The position numbers and the translations under genes are program-made. The notes beneath the pieces were generated by a model. The model worked only from the letters and a program-made list of their open reading frames with translations, ran no database searches and was not told the origin of the DNA. Below, piece by piece: positions 51,504-60,478 of a DNA stretch of 64,000 bases (the first letter of the stretch is position 1; every line of letters begins with the position of its first letter). Source of the stretch: Hyphomonadaceae bacterium (GTDB lineage: Bacteria; Pseudomonadota; Alphaproteobacteria; Caulobacterales; Aquidulcibacteraceae); NCBI GenBank assembly GCA_019753105.1, contig JAIELJ010000006.1:124001-188000 (forward strand). The letters are read 5' to 3'.

Positions 51504-52811
51504 TTGATCGATGAGCCGCGCCCGGCAGACAGCGACGCTCCGCATCCCGTGGTCAAGCGACTCGTAAGCGCCAGCATCTTTAGGCGTATGGGACCCGGCT
51601 TGATCACCGGCGCTGCTGATGACGATCCGGGCGGGATCGCAACCTATTCGCAGGCCGGCGCGCAATTCGGCGTCAACATTCTTGGCGCGATCGTCTTCAC
51701 CTATCCTCTGTTGGCCGCCATCCAATCGATCAGCGCCCGCATCGGTCGCGTTACCGGCCATGGACTTGCGGCAAACATGGCGCGTGTCTTTCCGCGTCCA
51801 ATCCTTGTTGTGATCGTCGCGCTACTCTTCATCGCCAATGCTGTGAACATTGGCGCTGATCTGGCGGCGATGGGTGCGGCCGCGCGTTTGGTCACCGGAT
51901 GGAATGCGCATGTCCTGACGGTCGGGTTCGCATTCGCGTCGCTCGGTCTGCAGATTTTCGTGCCGTACCATCGTTATGTACGGTATCTGAAATGGCTCAC
52001 GCTGGCGCTGTTCGCCTATGTCGGCGTGCTGTTTACGGTGCAGATAGATTGGGCTGAAACGCTCGCTCGCACGTTTTTCCCGCACATTGCGATTACGGGT
52101 GCGCTGGTGACAACGATCGTCGCCATCTTAGGCACCACGATCAGCCCCTACCTCATGTTCTGGCAAGCCTCCGAGGAAGTCGAGGACGAAGAAGCCGACC
52201 CCGAAGCTGGGCCGCTAACGGAGAAGCCCGAGCAAGCTCCTGCAGAATTGTCCCGCATACGATGGGACACTCTACTGGGCATGGGCTTTTCTCACCTGAT
52301 CGCGTTCTTCATCGTCTTGACGACGGCGGTCACTTTGTTTGCCACCGGCCGGACCGACATCGAGACATCCGCGCAGGCAGCCGAAGCGCTGCGACCGATT
52401 GCCGGTGAGTTCGCGTTCGTGCTTTTCACATTGGGTGTTATCGGCACCGGCCTCTTAGCCGTGCCGGTGTTGGCCGGCTCGGCTGCTTACGCCATTAGTG
52501 AAGCGGCGGGTTGGCGCGTTGGCCTCGAGCGGCAATGGCGAGATGCGCGCGGGTTCTATGCGATCTTGGCTCTAGCGACACTTATCGGCCTCGGCATTGA
52601 CTATGCGCCCATCGATCCGATGAAGGCATTATTCTGGAGCGCGGTTCTCAACGGCGTCATCGCGGTGCCGATCATGGCGGCGATGATGATCGTCGTATCG
52701 CGCAGGCAGGAAATGGGTGATTTCATCGCGACCAGGAGCCAGCGAATCTTTGGCTGGGCAGCGACGTTAGTGATGGCGGTCGCTGCCGTCGCAATGATCG
52801 CCCTTTGGTAG
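51504..52811 (+). CDS. Nramp-family divalent metal transporter
   Basis: The TTG at 51504 has GGAG 8 nt upstream and gives a 435-residue protein. The first span carries the metal-site motif GPGLITGAADDDPGGIATYS, which is the Nramp DPGN region in its DDPGG variant. About eleven membrane segments follow, and the conserved segment GTTISPYLMFWQASEEVEDE. The DPG(G) variant and the acidic loop are typical of the Nramp-related group often called Mn/divalent transporters in soil bacteria. The ion is not certain. Confidence 0.85.
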   Translation: MIDEPRPADSDAPHPVVKRLVSASIFRRMGPGLITGAADDDPGGIATYSQAGAQFGVNILGAIVFTYPLLAAIQSISARIGRVTGHGLAANMARVFPRPILVVIVALLFIANAVNIGADLAAMGAAARLVTGWNAHVLTVGFAFASLGLQIFVPYHRYVRYLKWLTLALFAYVGVLFTVQIDWAETLARTFFPHIAITGALVTTIVAILGTTISPYLMFWQASEEVEDEEADPEAGPLTEKPEQAPAELSRIRWDTLLGMGFSHLIAFFIVLTTAVTLFATGRTDIETSAQAAEALRPIAGEFAFVLFTLGVIGTGLLAVPVLAGSAAYAISEAAGWRVGLERQWRDARGFYAILALATLIGLGIDYAPIDPMKALFWSAVLNGVIAVPIMAAMMIVVSRRQEMGDFIATRSQRIFGWAATLVMAVAAVAMIALW

Positions 52812-52823
52812 CTCTTTAGTTGC

Positions 52824-52917
52824 CATCTGGCGACCGGCGGGCCCGCTCCAATCGCGTCGTTGGCGCCCCGCATTCTGAGCGACCCGCCATCGCCGAAAGC
52901 TGCCGGTCGGAAACATT
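52824..52917 (+). repeat. intergenic repeat family, degenerate copy with hairpin extension
   Basis: GGCGACCGGCGGGCCCGCTCCAAT split across the core and CCATCGCCGAAAGCTGCCGG match family order. It leads directly into the hairpin at 52918, as does copy 3 at 35702. Confidence 0.6.
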
Positions 52918-52950
52918 CGGTGACGGCGACAAACACCATCGCCGTCACCG
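52918..52950 (+). repeat. hairpin element, copy 2
   Basis: CGGTGACGGCGA pairs perfectly with TCGCCGTCACCG around CAAACACCA, with GGAAACATT before it. The same element with one mismatch is at 35725-35757. Confidence 0.8.
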
Positions 52951-53043
52951 CGTAGCGCCCGACGAATGCCAGCTGGCGCGATACCTCTCGCTGTTTGCGC
53001 CGCTTCCTATGTGTAGGTGGAAGCGGCTCAGAGAGCGCTACTT

Positions 53044-53514
53044 CTACTGTACGCGCGTGACCTGCATGACGCTGCCATCGTTATAGACCTCGACGCGAAA
53101 ATCTCGCCCGTCTCGGTAGGCGTTAAACAGCGTCTGCATTGCACGGACGCCATCGCCTGCGCCGCTGAAGTCGATCACGGTCAAACGGCCGCCATCGAGC
53201 GTCGATGACGTCGACACGTTCGGAAAGCTACCTCTCATGATCCCGTTTTCGGCGCTGTTCAGCGGCCGGTCCAGCCACGAACACTCCCCGCGCGCCGGTG
53301 GCGTGGCAGCAGTTGCAGATGTACTCATCCGGTCGAAGCTGATTTGAAAGCTGGTGTTGACGCGCCCGCTAGCGTCAACATTGGTCGACACTACCATTTG
53401 TTGGCGATCACCGCCGCCGCGGCACCACAACGTATAGCTCGTCTGCGCGCTCGCCTCCGATGCAGCCGACATCCAGCCCACGATCAAGGCGCAAACTACC
53501 ATTAGCAATCGCAT
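53044..53514 (-). CDS. secreted hypothetical protein (156 aa)
   Basis: It has a signal peptide (MRLLMVVCALIVGWMSAASEASA). The mature protein is beta-rich with two cysteines (TLWCRGGG and GECSWLD) and ends RVEVYNDGSVMQVTRV. The function is unknown. Confidence 0.7.
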   Translation of the reverse strand: MRLLMVVCALIVGWMSAASEASAQTSYTLWCRGGGDRQQMVVSTNVDASGRVNTSFQISFDRMSTSATAATPPARGECSWLDRPLNSAENGIMRGSFPNVSTSSTLDGGRLTVIDFSGAGDGVRAMQTLFNAYRDGRDFRVEVYNDGSVMQVTRVQ

Positions 53515-54188
53515 GTCAGTCCTCCCGCCGGTCCCTCACCTCGGCGACAAGACCTTACGCAAGACCCCTCATGCTGTTCAAGGAACACGTCACGCCGCTC
53601 GTCCTGTTCCTCGATGGGCTCACTTGCCCAAGGGCTGCAGCTGGTCGTGCCCCGCCCGCGATGGCCGGAGATCGCCGAAAGATGCCACCTGCATCCGTAG
53701 GGGATCATTTAAGGCTTCAGCGAGCGCGATCGAGGCTGCACTCTGGGGACGCTCAGACCTTAAGCCGCCGCCACGTTCCATCAGCGCTCGCTGCGCCGGC
53801 TAGTCTACCTTGTCGCGGCAACCCGCCCGTTCGCGGGCGGACACACAACTCAGACTTACGACCATCCTGCACACGGCGTGCACACACTACAAATCGAGAT
53901 CAATCGTGCACTCTATCTTGATGAAAGCACACCCAAGCGTAGTAACAGCTACATACGCGGTCGGGTCGACATGAGCCGCCTGCAGAAGCTCTAAACGCTG
54001 CTGCGCTGCACCAAAATTTGGTGTAAATCACGCGCCTGAGGCTCGGAAGACACGATAGCAACCTATCGTTTCTTGAAACCCAGTTTGAACCTTCAATCCT
54101 TCTGACAATCTTGCCATCTACCGGGAGTCCGGTGTTGGACATTCTGCGGGTGTGTTCACGCCAACAACAAGCACGGGGAAACTCCTCA
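53515..54188. other. 670-nt region without a recognised gene
   Basis: It contains a 7-bp hairpin with a UUCG loop (53823-53840), a perfect 15-nt palindrome CACCAAAATTTGGTG (54009-54023) and a 7-bp hairpin (54052-54069), all within about 370 nt of the porin-like gene. Short open frames lack resemblance to known proteins. Confidence 0.5.
54009..54023. promoter_or_regulatory. perfect palindrome upstream of porin-like gene
   Basis: CACCAAAATTTGGTG is fully symmetric and could be a regulator site for the gene at 54189. Confidence 0.35.
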
Positions 54189-54926
54189 ATGAAAAAGACA
54201 GCACTGCTCGCGGCGGCCGCCGCGTTGTTCGCTGCCTCACCTGCCTTCGCGCAGTCGGGCGGCTCGATCGGATTGAACTACACCAACATCGAAGATGAGG
54301 CCGACAGCTACCAGCTCGACGGCGCATTCGGCAGCGCGAGCGGCTCGTTCGGCTTCCAAATCGACGGCGGTTTCGGCAACATCGAAGATGAGGTCGATAC
54401 GCAAACTATCGCGGGTCACGCATACTGGAATGGCGGCGGTTGGCGCATCGGGGGCGTCTATGCCTACACGAACTTCGATACCGGCAGCGGTTCCGCCTCT
54501 GAGACCGCGTACGGCATCGAGGGCACGTGGGACCTTGGAACGCAAGCCGTGGTGCTCGCTAGCTACACGATCGGCGAAACAGAACTCAGCGGGGACGTTG
54601 ACACGTCCTCGTTCGACATCGGCCTCAACTACTACTTCACAGAGAACTTCCGCGTCGGCGCTTCGTACGGCTTCGGCAAACTCGAAGCGGGTGGTGATGA
54701 GGCAGACACCGGCCACCTGCGCCTCAACACCGAGTGGCAACCCTGGACGACGCCAGTCAGCTTCACTTTAGGCTATAATAGCTTCGACAGTGATGAGCTC
54801 ACTGACGCGGATTCGTGGTCGATCGGGGCGCGTTGGAACTTTGGCGGCTCGCTCCGCGAGCGCGACAACGCCACGCCGTTCGACACGCGCACCGGTTTCT
54901 ATCAACGCATCTACGACATCCGCTAA
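54189..54926 (+). CDS. outer-membrane beta-barrel (porin-like) protein
   Basis: The ATG at 54189 begins a signal peptide (MKKTALLAAAAALFAASPAFA). The 245-residue protein is rich in alternating hydrophobic strands with Gly, Tyr and Asp (IGLNYTNIEDEADSYQLDG, FDIGLNYYFTENFRVGASYG). An Asp/Glu-rich pattern suggests cation contacts. It ends in an internal-looking YQRIYDIR rather than a terminal Phe, so the barrel assembly signal is not typical. The family is a general porin or OmpA-like barrel. Confidence 0.75.
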   Translation: MKKTALLAAAAALFAASPAFAQSGGSIGLNYTNIEDEADSYQLDGAFGSASGSFGFQIDGGFGNIEDEVDTQTIAGHAYWNGGGWRIGGVYAYTNFDTGSGSASETAYGIEGTWDLGTQAVVLASYTIGETELSGDVDTSSFDIGLNYYFTENFRVGASYGFGKLEAGGDEADTGHLRLNTEWQPWTTPVSFTLGYNSFDSDELTDADSWSIGARWNFGGSLRERDNATPFDTRTGFYQRIYDIR

Positions 54927-54953
54927 GCCGCGATCCATTCGCGAGGGATTGGG

Positions 54954-54982
54954 GCGCTCCGCAAGGGGCGCTCTTTTTCTTT
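54954..54982 (+). terminator. terminator after the porin-like gene
   Basis: GCGCTCC and GGGGCGC form a 7-bp stem (one G-U) with a GCAA loop, followed by TCTTTTTCTTT. Confidence 0.75.
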
Positions 54983-55080
54983 GCGCGCACCACGAGCGCC
55001 ATGGCCGCCGACAAACAGCGAGCGGAATGGCTCGAACCGGGCGCCATCAAGCCGCTAGCGCGATCACGCCATGGGGCTCG

Positions 55081-55180
55081 ATTGGGCCAGCCTGAGCCTA
55101 AGCGACAAATTCCGTCAACGGCGTAGTCGATCGATTGCGGTCAATCGCTTAGCGCCCGCAGCTATGTCGTGATCTCGCCG
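55081..55180 (+). repeat. intergenic repeat family, copy 10 (second subtype)
   Basis: ATTGGGCCAGCCTGAGCC, GCGTAGTCGATCGATTGCGG, TCAATCGCTTAGCGCCCGCA and ATCTCGCCG. The middle block is shared with copies 11 and 12. Confidence 0.8.
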
Positions 55181-55270
55181 TCTTGCGTCATTCCTTCCTG
55201 CCTGCCTCGCGCTTAAGGACGGCCGTGGCTTCGCCTTAGGGAGCTCATTTACGAGACGCCCACGACGCCT

Positions 55271-55819
55271 TCATTCTATGCCTGCGAACAACAGGACGTA
55301 GTTCAACGCAAGCAACGCAACGAAGAATACGATCGGCGTAAAGTAGACGTACATTCTATCCAAAAATCTTCCCCACGTTGCCGCACCGTGAGTTTCGCTC
55401 GCGTTGATCCAAACCACCGCCAGTACAAACGCCGGCCACGCGACTATCGCGATAATGAACAGGATGCCGTACGAAAGAACGGCGGGGGCGACTGCTCCCG
55501 GATTGGCGATCCGGCCAAAACGGCGACTATACCAAAGCGCATAACGCGGCACGCCCAGGGCCATTAAAATGCCGATCACCAAGTAATCATAAAACGCGTC
55601 GACAAGCCCAATTCGCAGTAACGGCCCAACCCACGAGAACAACAATGCCATCGTGGAAGTCACATACTCGCGCCAAACGTCAGCGACGCCATTAAACAGG
55701 CCCCGCCATTCAATAATGTCGCGAAAAAGGTTGATAAGGCCAACGGCACCTGCCAACCCCGACAGGTTCGTGTACAGCACCATCAACGGTGATTGAGCGC
55801 TCTCCGCTCGGTCCGCCAT
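55271..55819 (-). CDS. membrane protein of unknown function (182 aa)
   Basis: It has four hydrophobic spans (about 18-34, 56-72, 112-134 and 158-178). An amphipathic loop holds PRYALWYSRRFGRIANPG. The function is unknown. Confidence 0.65.
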   Translation of the reverse strand: MADRAESAQSPLMVLYTNLSGLAGAVGLINLFRDIIEWRGLFNGVADVWREYVTSTMALLFSWVGPLLRIGLVDAFYDYLVIGILMALGVPRYALWYSRRFGRIANPGAVAPAVLSYGILFIIAIVAWPAFVLAVVWINASETHGAATWGRFLDRMYVYFTPIVFFVALLALNYVLLFAGIE

Positions 55820-56097
55820 ACCCGCTCCCAGTTCGGTACCAGGGACAGTTTAGCCAACACATTTCGAAGCGGAAGCGCCTTTCTGAGTAGCCCGACACTA
55901 GTCAGGGGCTTTGCACTGGCAATCGGCGAGCTGCCGGCGCGCTCCGATGCCGCCGCTGGTCACACTGCATAAGCAGGCCGTCGCCGAAAGGCGCCGTTCG
56001 AGTGATCGCGGATGTAAAGCGCTGTCGCAATGTGACGTCGTGACGACAGCCTGAGCGAGCCTTGAGTACTGCCGCCGCCACCGGTCGCGGGACCACC
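55820..56097. other. 278-nt gap upstream of P450 stop
   Basis: No gene seen. The segment 55937-55998 (CGCGCTCCGATGCCGCCG, CCGTCGCCGAAAG) may be a decayed repeat-family copy. Confidence 0.3.
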
Positions 56098-57429
56098 CTA
56101 GCCGTCGAGTCTCACACCCAGACGTGAAATCGCGTGCACGAAGTTGTTTGGGGCGATGTCAATGTCGCCAGTCCAAGTGGCGTTCGGAAAACGCGCCAAG
56201 ATTTGCCTGTACGCTTCTTGAAGCTGGATTTGCGCCACCCGCTTGCCGATGCACACGTGGGGCCCGTAACCGAAAGCGATGTGCTTGTCGGCGTTGGCGC
56301 GTTCAACGTTCAGAGTATCTGGATATTCAAACACAGCCGGATCGCGATTTGCGGCGCCATAATACATGATAACTTTCTCGCCCTCGGCGATGGTTTGTCC
56401 TCCGATCTCGGCGTCGCACGTCGCGGTGCGGCGCATGTAGATGACCGGGCTGACCATGCGGATGAACTCATTTGCGGCGTTCGCGCCAAGTTCTGGCCTT
56501 GCAGCCAACTTCGCTCGCTCATCAGGAAACTCGGTCAAAAGCTTCATCGTGCCTGACAGCGTGTTGCGCGTCGTGTCGTTGCCGGCAAACACTATCAACA
56601 ACCAGGATCCATCGAGGTATTCGTCGCGCAGGAGTTCGTCATCGAGCTTGGCGTGCGCGATTGCCGTAAGCAGATCTTCTTTGGGGTCAGCGCGACGTTT
56701 GTGCAAAAGGTCACGCCCATAAGCGAACATCTCTTCAACATTGGAGTTGAAGTTCTGGATGAACGCAATCAAGTCCGGTGACATCTGCAGCGTGCCGATA
56801 CGCTGCTGCAACGCCAAGTCTTGCGCGCGCTCCAGATAATGCATCCACTCCAGAAACTTCTCGCGATCGGCTTCCGGGACGCCGAGCAACTCGCAAAGAG
56901 TGAATAAAGGCAGGCGCGAGGAGAAATGTTCGACCATATCGATCTCTTCGCCGGCGTGTGGGGCCATAGCGTCGAGCAATTGCGTGATCTTGTCGGCAAT
57001 CCGTCCCTTGATGGCCTCCAGATACTTTGGCGTGAAGAACGCCATATGCTCGCGGCGAAGCTCCAAATGCCAGGGCGCATCCATATTGATCATGGCGTCG
57101 AGTGAGGCGCGTGTGAGCAGCGGATGTCCTTGCTCCGGCCTAGGCGTCACCATCAGGATCCCACCGCGTTGTGACGAGAATGTCTGCGGGTCACCGTTGA
57201 CCTTCATCACATCGTCGTAACGGGTAAGCGCCCAGAAACCAGCGCCGCTCAGCGGCTCGTCAACCCAAACGACCGGCGCTTTCTCACGCAGCTCTCGGTA
57301 GAGATCGTAAGGCTGGCCTTTGGCAAAGACGTGCAGATCTGTGAGACCCGAAGCGTTCAGCTGCGGGCAGCTGCGGGCGAAGGTCGGACCAACACGACCT
57401 TCCACAGCCGTCTGACTAATAAGTTGCAT
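56098..57429 (-). CDS. cytochrome P450
   Basis: The 443-residue soluble protein has all P450 landmarks: the I-helix oxygen motif AGNDTTRNT, the K-helix EFIR (ExxR), and the haem-binding loop FGYGPHVCIGKRVA with the Cys ligand. It resembles bacterial soluble class I P450s that need a ferredoxin and reductase, and none is adjacent. The substrate is unknown. It lies alone among hypothetical genes. Confidence 0.93.
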   Translation of the reverse strand: MQLISQTAVEGRVGPTFARSCPQLNASGLTDLHVFAKGQPYDLYRELREKAPVVWVDEPLSGAGFWALTRYDDVMKVNGDPQTFSSQRGGILMVTPRPEQGHPLLTRASLDAMINMDAPWHLELRREHMAFFTPKYLEAIKGRIADKITQLLDAMAPHAGEEIDMVEHFSSRLPLFTLCELLGVPEADREKFLEWMHYLERAQDLALQQRIGTLQMSPDLIAFIQNFNSNVEEMFAYGRDLLHKRRADPKEDLLTAIAHAKLDDELLRDEYLDGSWLLIVFAGNDTTRNTLSGTMKLLTEFPDERAKLAARPELGANAANEFIRMVSPVIYMRRTATCDAEIGGQTIAEGEKVIMYYGAANRDPAVFEYPDTLNVERANADKHIAFGYGPHVCIGKRVAQIQLQEAYRQILARFPNATWTGDIDIAPNNFVHAISRLGVRLDG

Positions 57430-57595
57430 CGCGCGCTCCGTTTTCGAGCGAGCCTATCTGCACACAGCGACCGCGCAAGGACGCGACGCTACGTCATGGC
57501 CTTGGCTTGAGCATTTCTCGCTGCAATCTTTCGCGAGCGGTTCAGCGCACATAATCATCGGTGCTTCAGAGTAGCACTCGACCGATCCTAGAGAC

Positions 57596-57874
57596 TCAAC
57601 TGCGACGCCGCCGCGCGGTCTTGGCTTTGCTCGAAACCAAGCCCTCGAAGAAATCGGCTACCGGCATTTCCAACACGGTGGCAATGTCCAGGAGGCGGCT
57701 TGCGGAGATCCGATTGGCGCCTTTCTCATACTTTTGAACTTGCTGGAACGTGATCCCCAGTCGATCACCAAGCACCTCTTGGCTCATGCCGATCTCAAAG
57801 CGTCGCGCGCGGACACGCTCACCAATGCGGAGATCAATGGCATTGGGCGCTCGCCCCTTTTTTTGTTCGATCAT
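57596..57874 (-). CDS. XRE-family helix-turn-helix regulator
   Basis: The ATG at 57874 gives a 92-residue protein with one helix-turn-helix (GERVRARRFEIGMSQEVLGDRLGITFQQVQKYEKGANRI split over residues 17-52). A longer in-frame extension upstream is not supported. The tail is basic (KAKTARRRRS). Related alphaproteobacterial proteins of this size act as small repressors. Confidence 0.85.
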   Translation of the reverse strand: MIEQKKGRAPNAIDLRIGERVRARRFEIGMSQEVLGDRLGITFQQVQKYEKGANRISASRLLDIATVLEMPVADFFEGLVSSKAKTARRRRS

Positions 57875-58174
57875 AGACTTCCCTGCACTATACGCGCGTC
57901 GCGTCGCGTCCGACGACGATGTCCCGATCTCTTGCGGCACAAATTGCTCTGGATCAACACACCACCATCCTACGCTCGCACAGCGCGCCGTCAGTTTGAC
58001 GGGCAAAAAGGCGTTGCGTCTCATCTGCCCGAATGTCTTGGTCGATCCAATCCAGCCGCTCAACCAGGTCGGCTCCGGCACTGGCGAACCGGTCGGAGCG
58101 CCATCCGTCTCACACGCCGCGCGCGTCATGATTGCCGATACCGATCACAGCCATAACACGATCTCATGATCGAT
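57875..58174. other. 300-nt gap between XRE and UspA genes
   Basis: No gene seen apart from antisense open frames. The FNR/FixK-like dyad lies at its right end. Confidence 0.4.
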
Positions 58175-58188
58175 TTGCGCAAGCGCAA
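58175..58188. promoter_or_regulatory. FixK-like dyad before UspA gene
   Basis: TTGCGCAAGCGCAA is a perfect palindrome that fits the relaxed FixK pattern. Its centre is about 86 nt before the ATG at 58268. Confidence 0.45.
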
Positions 58189-58267
58189 TGCCGCTATCGC
58201 GCGTGGAGACCCATCTGAACGCAAGGCCGGCCAGGTTCAAAGAAATTGCCATCGTTGGAGCACGAAC

Positions 58268-59089
58268 ATGACATTGCGACGAGTTTTGATGTGGCTGCAG
58301 GCAGACGCTGCAAATAGGCAGTTGATCGCCACCGGCGCCAGGATCGCCGCCGAACACGGCGCCGAACTTAACGCTATCATCACCACGCCCAAGCTCTCCA
58401 GATCAGGCCATTGGGCCGTCGGCGGCATGGTTTCAGGCATGGCCTCAGAGGTGGAGACGAGAGCCGAACGGGCTGCCGTTGAATTGGCCGGCGCAGTTGC
58501 GCAAGCGCGCGCACCGGCCGCACTCACGGGCGCCACAATCACCCAGGCCTTGTCGCCGCATCTCTATGGCGAATTCGTCGCGGTGAAGGGACGGACGTCG
58601 GACTTGGTCATTGCCCGAGCGACAGCGGACGAAGACGCGCGCGGTCAGATTGAAGCGCTAGTGTTTGCCGCCGCACGACCCGTCTTGCTTCTCCCCACCG
58701 ACCATGAGTTCGATCCCCACAAGATCGCATTAGCATGGGACGGCAGCCGCACCGCCACGCGCGCGACTTTCGACGCTTTGCCTTTGCTGAAACGCGCACA
58801 CCAGGTGACGCTCATCCAAGTCACCGATGACAAGGATCTCAGCCGATCAGGAACCGCAGCCGAACTCAGCACGCTGCTGGCGGGTCATGGCGTCAAGTCG
58901 ACAACGTTGGAGGTTCTGGGCCGCGGGCGCCCCACCGCCGAAGCGCTAAAAGATGCGTTCGAGCAAAGCGGCGCCGGTCTGCTTGTCATGGGCGCCTACG
59001 GTCACTCGCGCGCCCGCGAGTTTATCCTGGGGGGCGCGACGTTGGGCACGCTTCAGGCTTGCGCCTTTCCTGTCCTGCTTTCACATTGA
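58268..59089 (+). CDS. tandem-domain universal stress protein
   Basis: The ATG at 58268 has GGAG 7 nt upstream. The 273-residue protein has two UspA folds. The second has the ATP-binding motif GAYGHSRAREFILGGAT and the preceding DGSRTATRATFDALP. It is a paralogue of the UspA at 38985 in length and end (PVLLSH). UspA proteins are induced under stress or low oxygen, which fits the FixK-like dyad in front. Confidence 0.9.
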   Translation: MTLRRVLMWLQADAANRQLIATGARIAAEHGAELNAIITTPKLSRSGHWAVGGMVSGMASEVETRAERAAVELAGAVAQARAPAALTGATITQALSPHLYGEFVAVKGRTSDLVIARATADEDARGQIEALVFAAARPVLLLPTDHEFDPHKIALAWDGSRTATRATFDALPLLKRAHQVTLIQVTDDKDLSRSGTAAELSTLLAGHGVKSTTLEVLGRGRPTAEALKDAFEQSGAGLLVMGAYGHSRAREFILGGATLGTLQACAFPVLLSH

Positions 59090-59136
59090 TGATTAAGAAG
59101 AGACGTCCCGCCTAAGTCGCGCGCCAAGCTTTGTTG

Positions 59137-59359
59137 ATGGGGGTTGGCGTTCTCGGCGCGATAGGCCAAAGGGCGTCGGATTGTCTCCGCGGTGCTTGCC
59201 TGGGGGCATGAAGTGACCGCCCTTGTTCGCGGTGCAAGCGCCATCACACCCGCACCCGATCCTTTAGTTCATGCGATCGACTTTGCCGGCGCCGACGCTC
59301 TCGGATCATCGATGCGACCTCATTGCGCGCCATCTAAGGCATGTTTGGATTGGCACTGA
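59137..59359 (+). pseudogene. remnant of an NAD(P)-binding epimerase-like protein
   Basis: The ATG at 59137 gives a GxxGxxG-type start (VGVLGAIGQR). After a frame change near 59175 it goes on as RIVSAVLAWGHEVTALVRG, then HAIDFAGADALGSS, and stops at 59357-59359. This is the first 60 or so residues of an NmrA/epimerase-like fold, so the gene is frameshifted and truncated. Confidence 0.6.
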
Positions 59360-59367
59360 CGGGCGCT

Positions 59368-59381
59368 TTGATCTCGATCAA
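59368..59381. promoter_or_regulatory. perfect FNR-type dyad before DUF2189 gene
   Basis: TTGATCTCGATCAA matches TTGAT-N4-ATCAA exactly. TTGAAT (59404-59409) lies at the -10 distance of a class II promoter, and the predicted start leaves a leader of about 39 nt. Confidence 0.65.
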
Positions 59382-59454
59382 ACACTGGTTTGGTCCATGC
59401 CGATTGAATGGGCATGGACGCCCACTGCGCCTTTGAAATCTATCGAGGCCTCAT

Positions 59455-60204
59455 TTGGCTGAAGTGAACAATATCCCTCTAGATGCGCCGTTGCGCTGGC
59501 TCGCGCGAGGCTGGCGGGACATGATGCATGCGCTCGTCCCCTCGCTCATCTATGGAGCAGCACTTGCGCTGGCGAGTTTCGCGATATGGCGCGCGCTCAT
59601 CATCTCCGATCTCGCCTTCTGGGCCCTGAGCTTAAGTTGTGGCTTTGTCTTTGTCGCACCGATGCTCGCCATGGGTCTCTACGAAGCAGGCCGGCGCATA
59701 AGCAATGGCGAGCAGCCCACACTCGCGCACATGATCAAGGTGCGCGGCGCTTTGCGCGCGGATGTCTTCTATCTCGGGCTCGCGCTGCTTTTGATCTATC
59801 TCCTCTGGGGCCGCATCGCTCAGATCGTCTACGGCTTGTCCACCTATCGCCTGCATACGAGTGTGGACGAGTTCATCACTTTCAGCACCCAAACCTCTGA
59901 GGGCCTGACAATGCTCGTGACCGGCGCGATTGTCGGCGGCATCATGGCCTTCTTCACCTTCGCCATCACGGTGGTCTCCGCCCCGATGCTCTTGGATCAA
60001 AGAGCTAACGTGTTCGAAGCCATGTTCATGAGCATTCGGGCCGTCGCCGAGAACTTCATGCCCATGCTGCTATGGGCGGCGCTGATCACGCTGGCGCTGC
60101 TCGCCTGCGCCGCTACGTCCTGGCTTGGTCTCATCGTGATCTTTCCCTGGCTGGGGCTCGCCAGCTGGCGCGCCTATCTCGATATCCTCCCCGTTCGTGC
60201 TTGA
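59455..60204 (+). CDS. DUF2189 family membrane protein
   Basis: A TTG start at 59455 gives a 249-residue protein with about six membrane spans. The DUF2189 landmarks are APLRWLARGWRDMMHALVPSLIYGAAL, FVAPMLAMGLYEAGRRI and FPWLGLASWRAYLDIL. Its function is unknown; in other alphaproteobacteria such genes sit near respiratory clusters. An exact FNR-type dyad lies in front. Confidence 0.85.
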   Translation: MAEVNNIPLDAPLRWLARGWRDMMHALVPSLIYGAALALASFAIWRALIISDLAFWALSLSCGFVFVAPMLAMGLYEAGRRISNGEQPTLAHMIKVRGALRADVFYLGLALLLIYLLWGRIAQIVYGLSTYRLHTSVDEFITFSTQTSEGLTMLVTGAIVGGIMAFFTFAITVVSAPMLLDQRANVFEAMFMSIRAVAENFMPMLLWAALITLALLACAATSWLGLIVIFPWLGLASWRAYLDILPVRA

Positions 60205-60478
60205 ACATACGTCGCATGTGACGCCGCATAGACTGGGCGCGGGCGCAACTGAGTTGGTCCCGTTCCATGCGTGCACCACGTTCAACTGGCCGTTTGTCGC
60301 ACCACCGGACGAACAAGACTTACGGTAGTGTTTTGCGTTCTCGCAGTCCGCTTTAGTCAGGAGCAATAGGCGTCATTGCCGGATTCGATCGTTCGCATTG
60401 CGCTTGTTCATAGCAGAGGGCCGAAGGCTGGGCTTAGTCTTCGCCAAGTGGACGCTGGCAGCTGCGAGAACCCGATCC

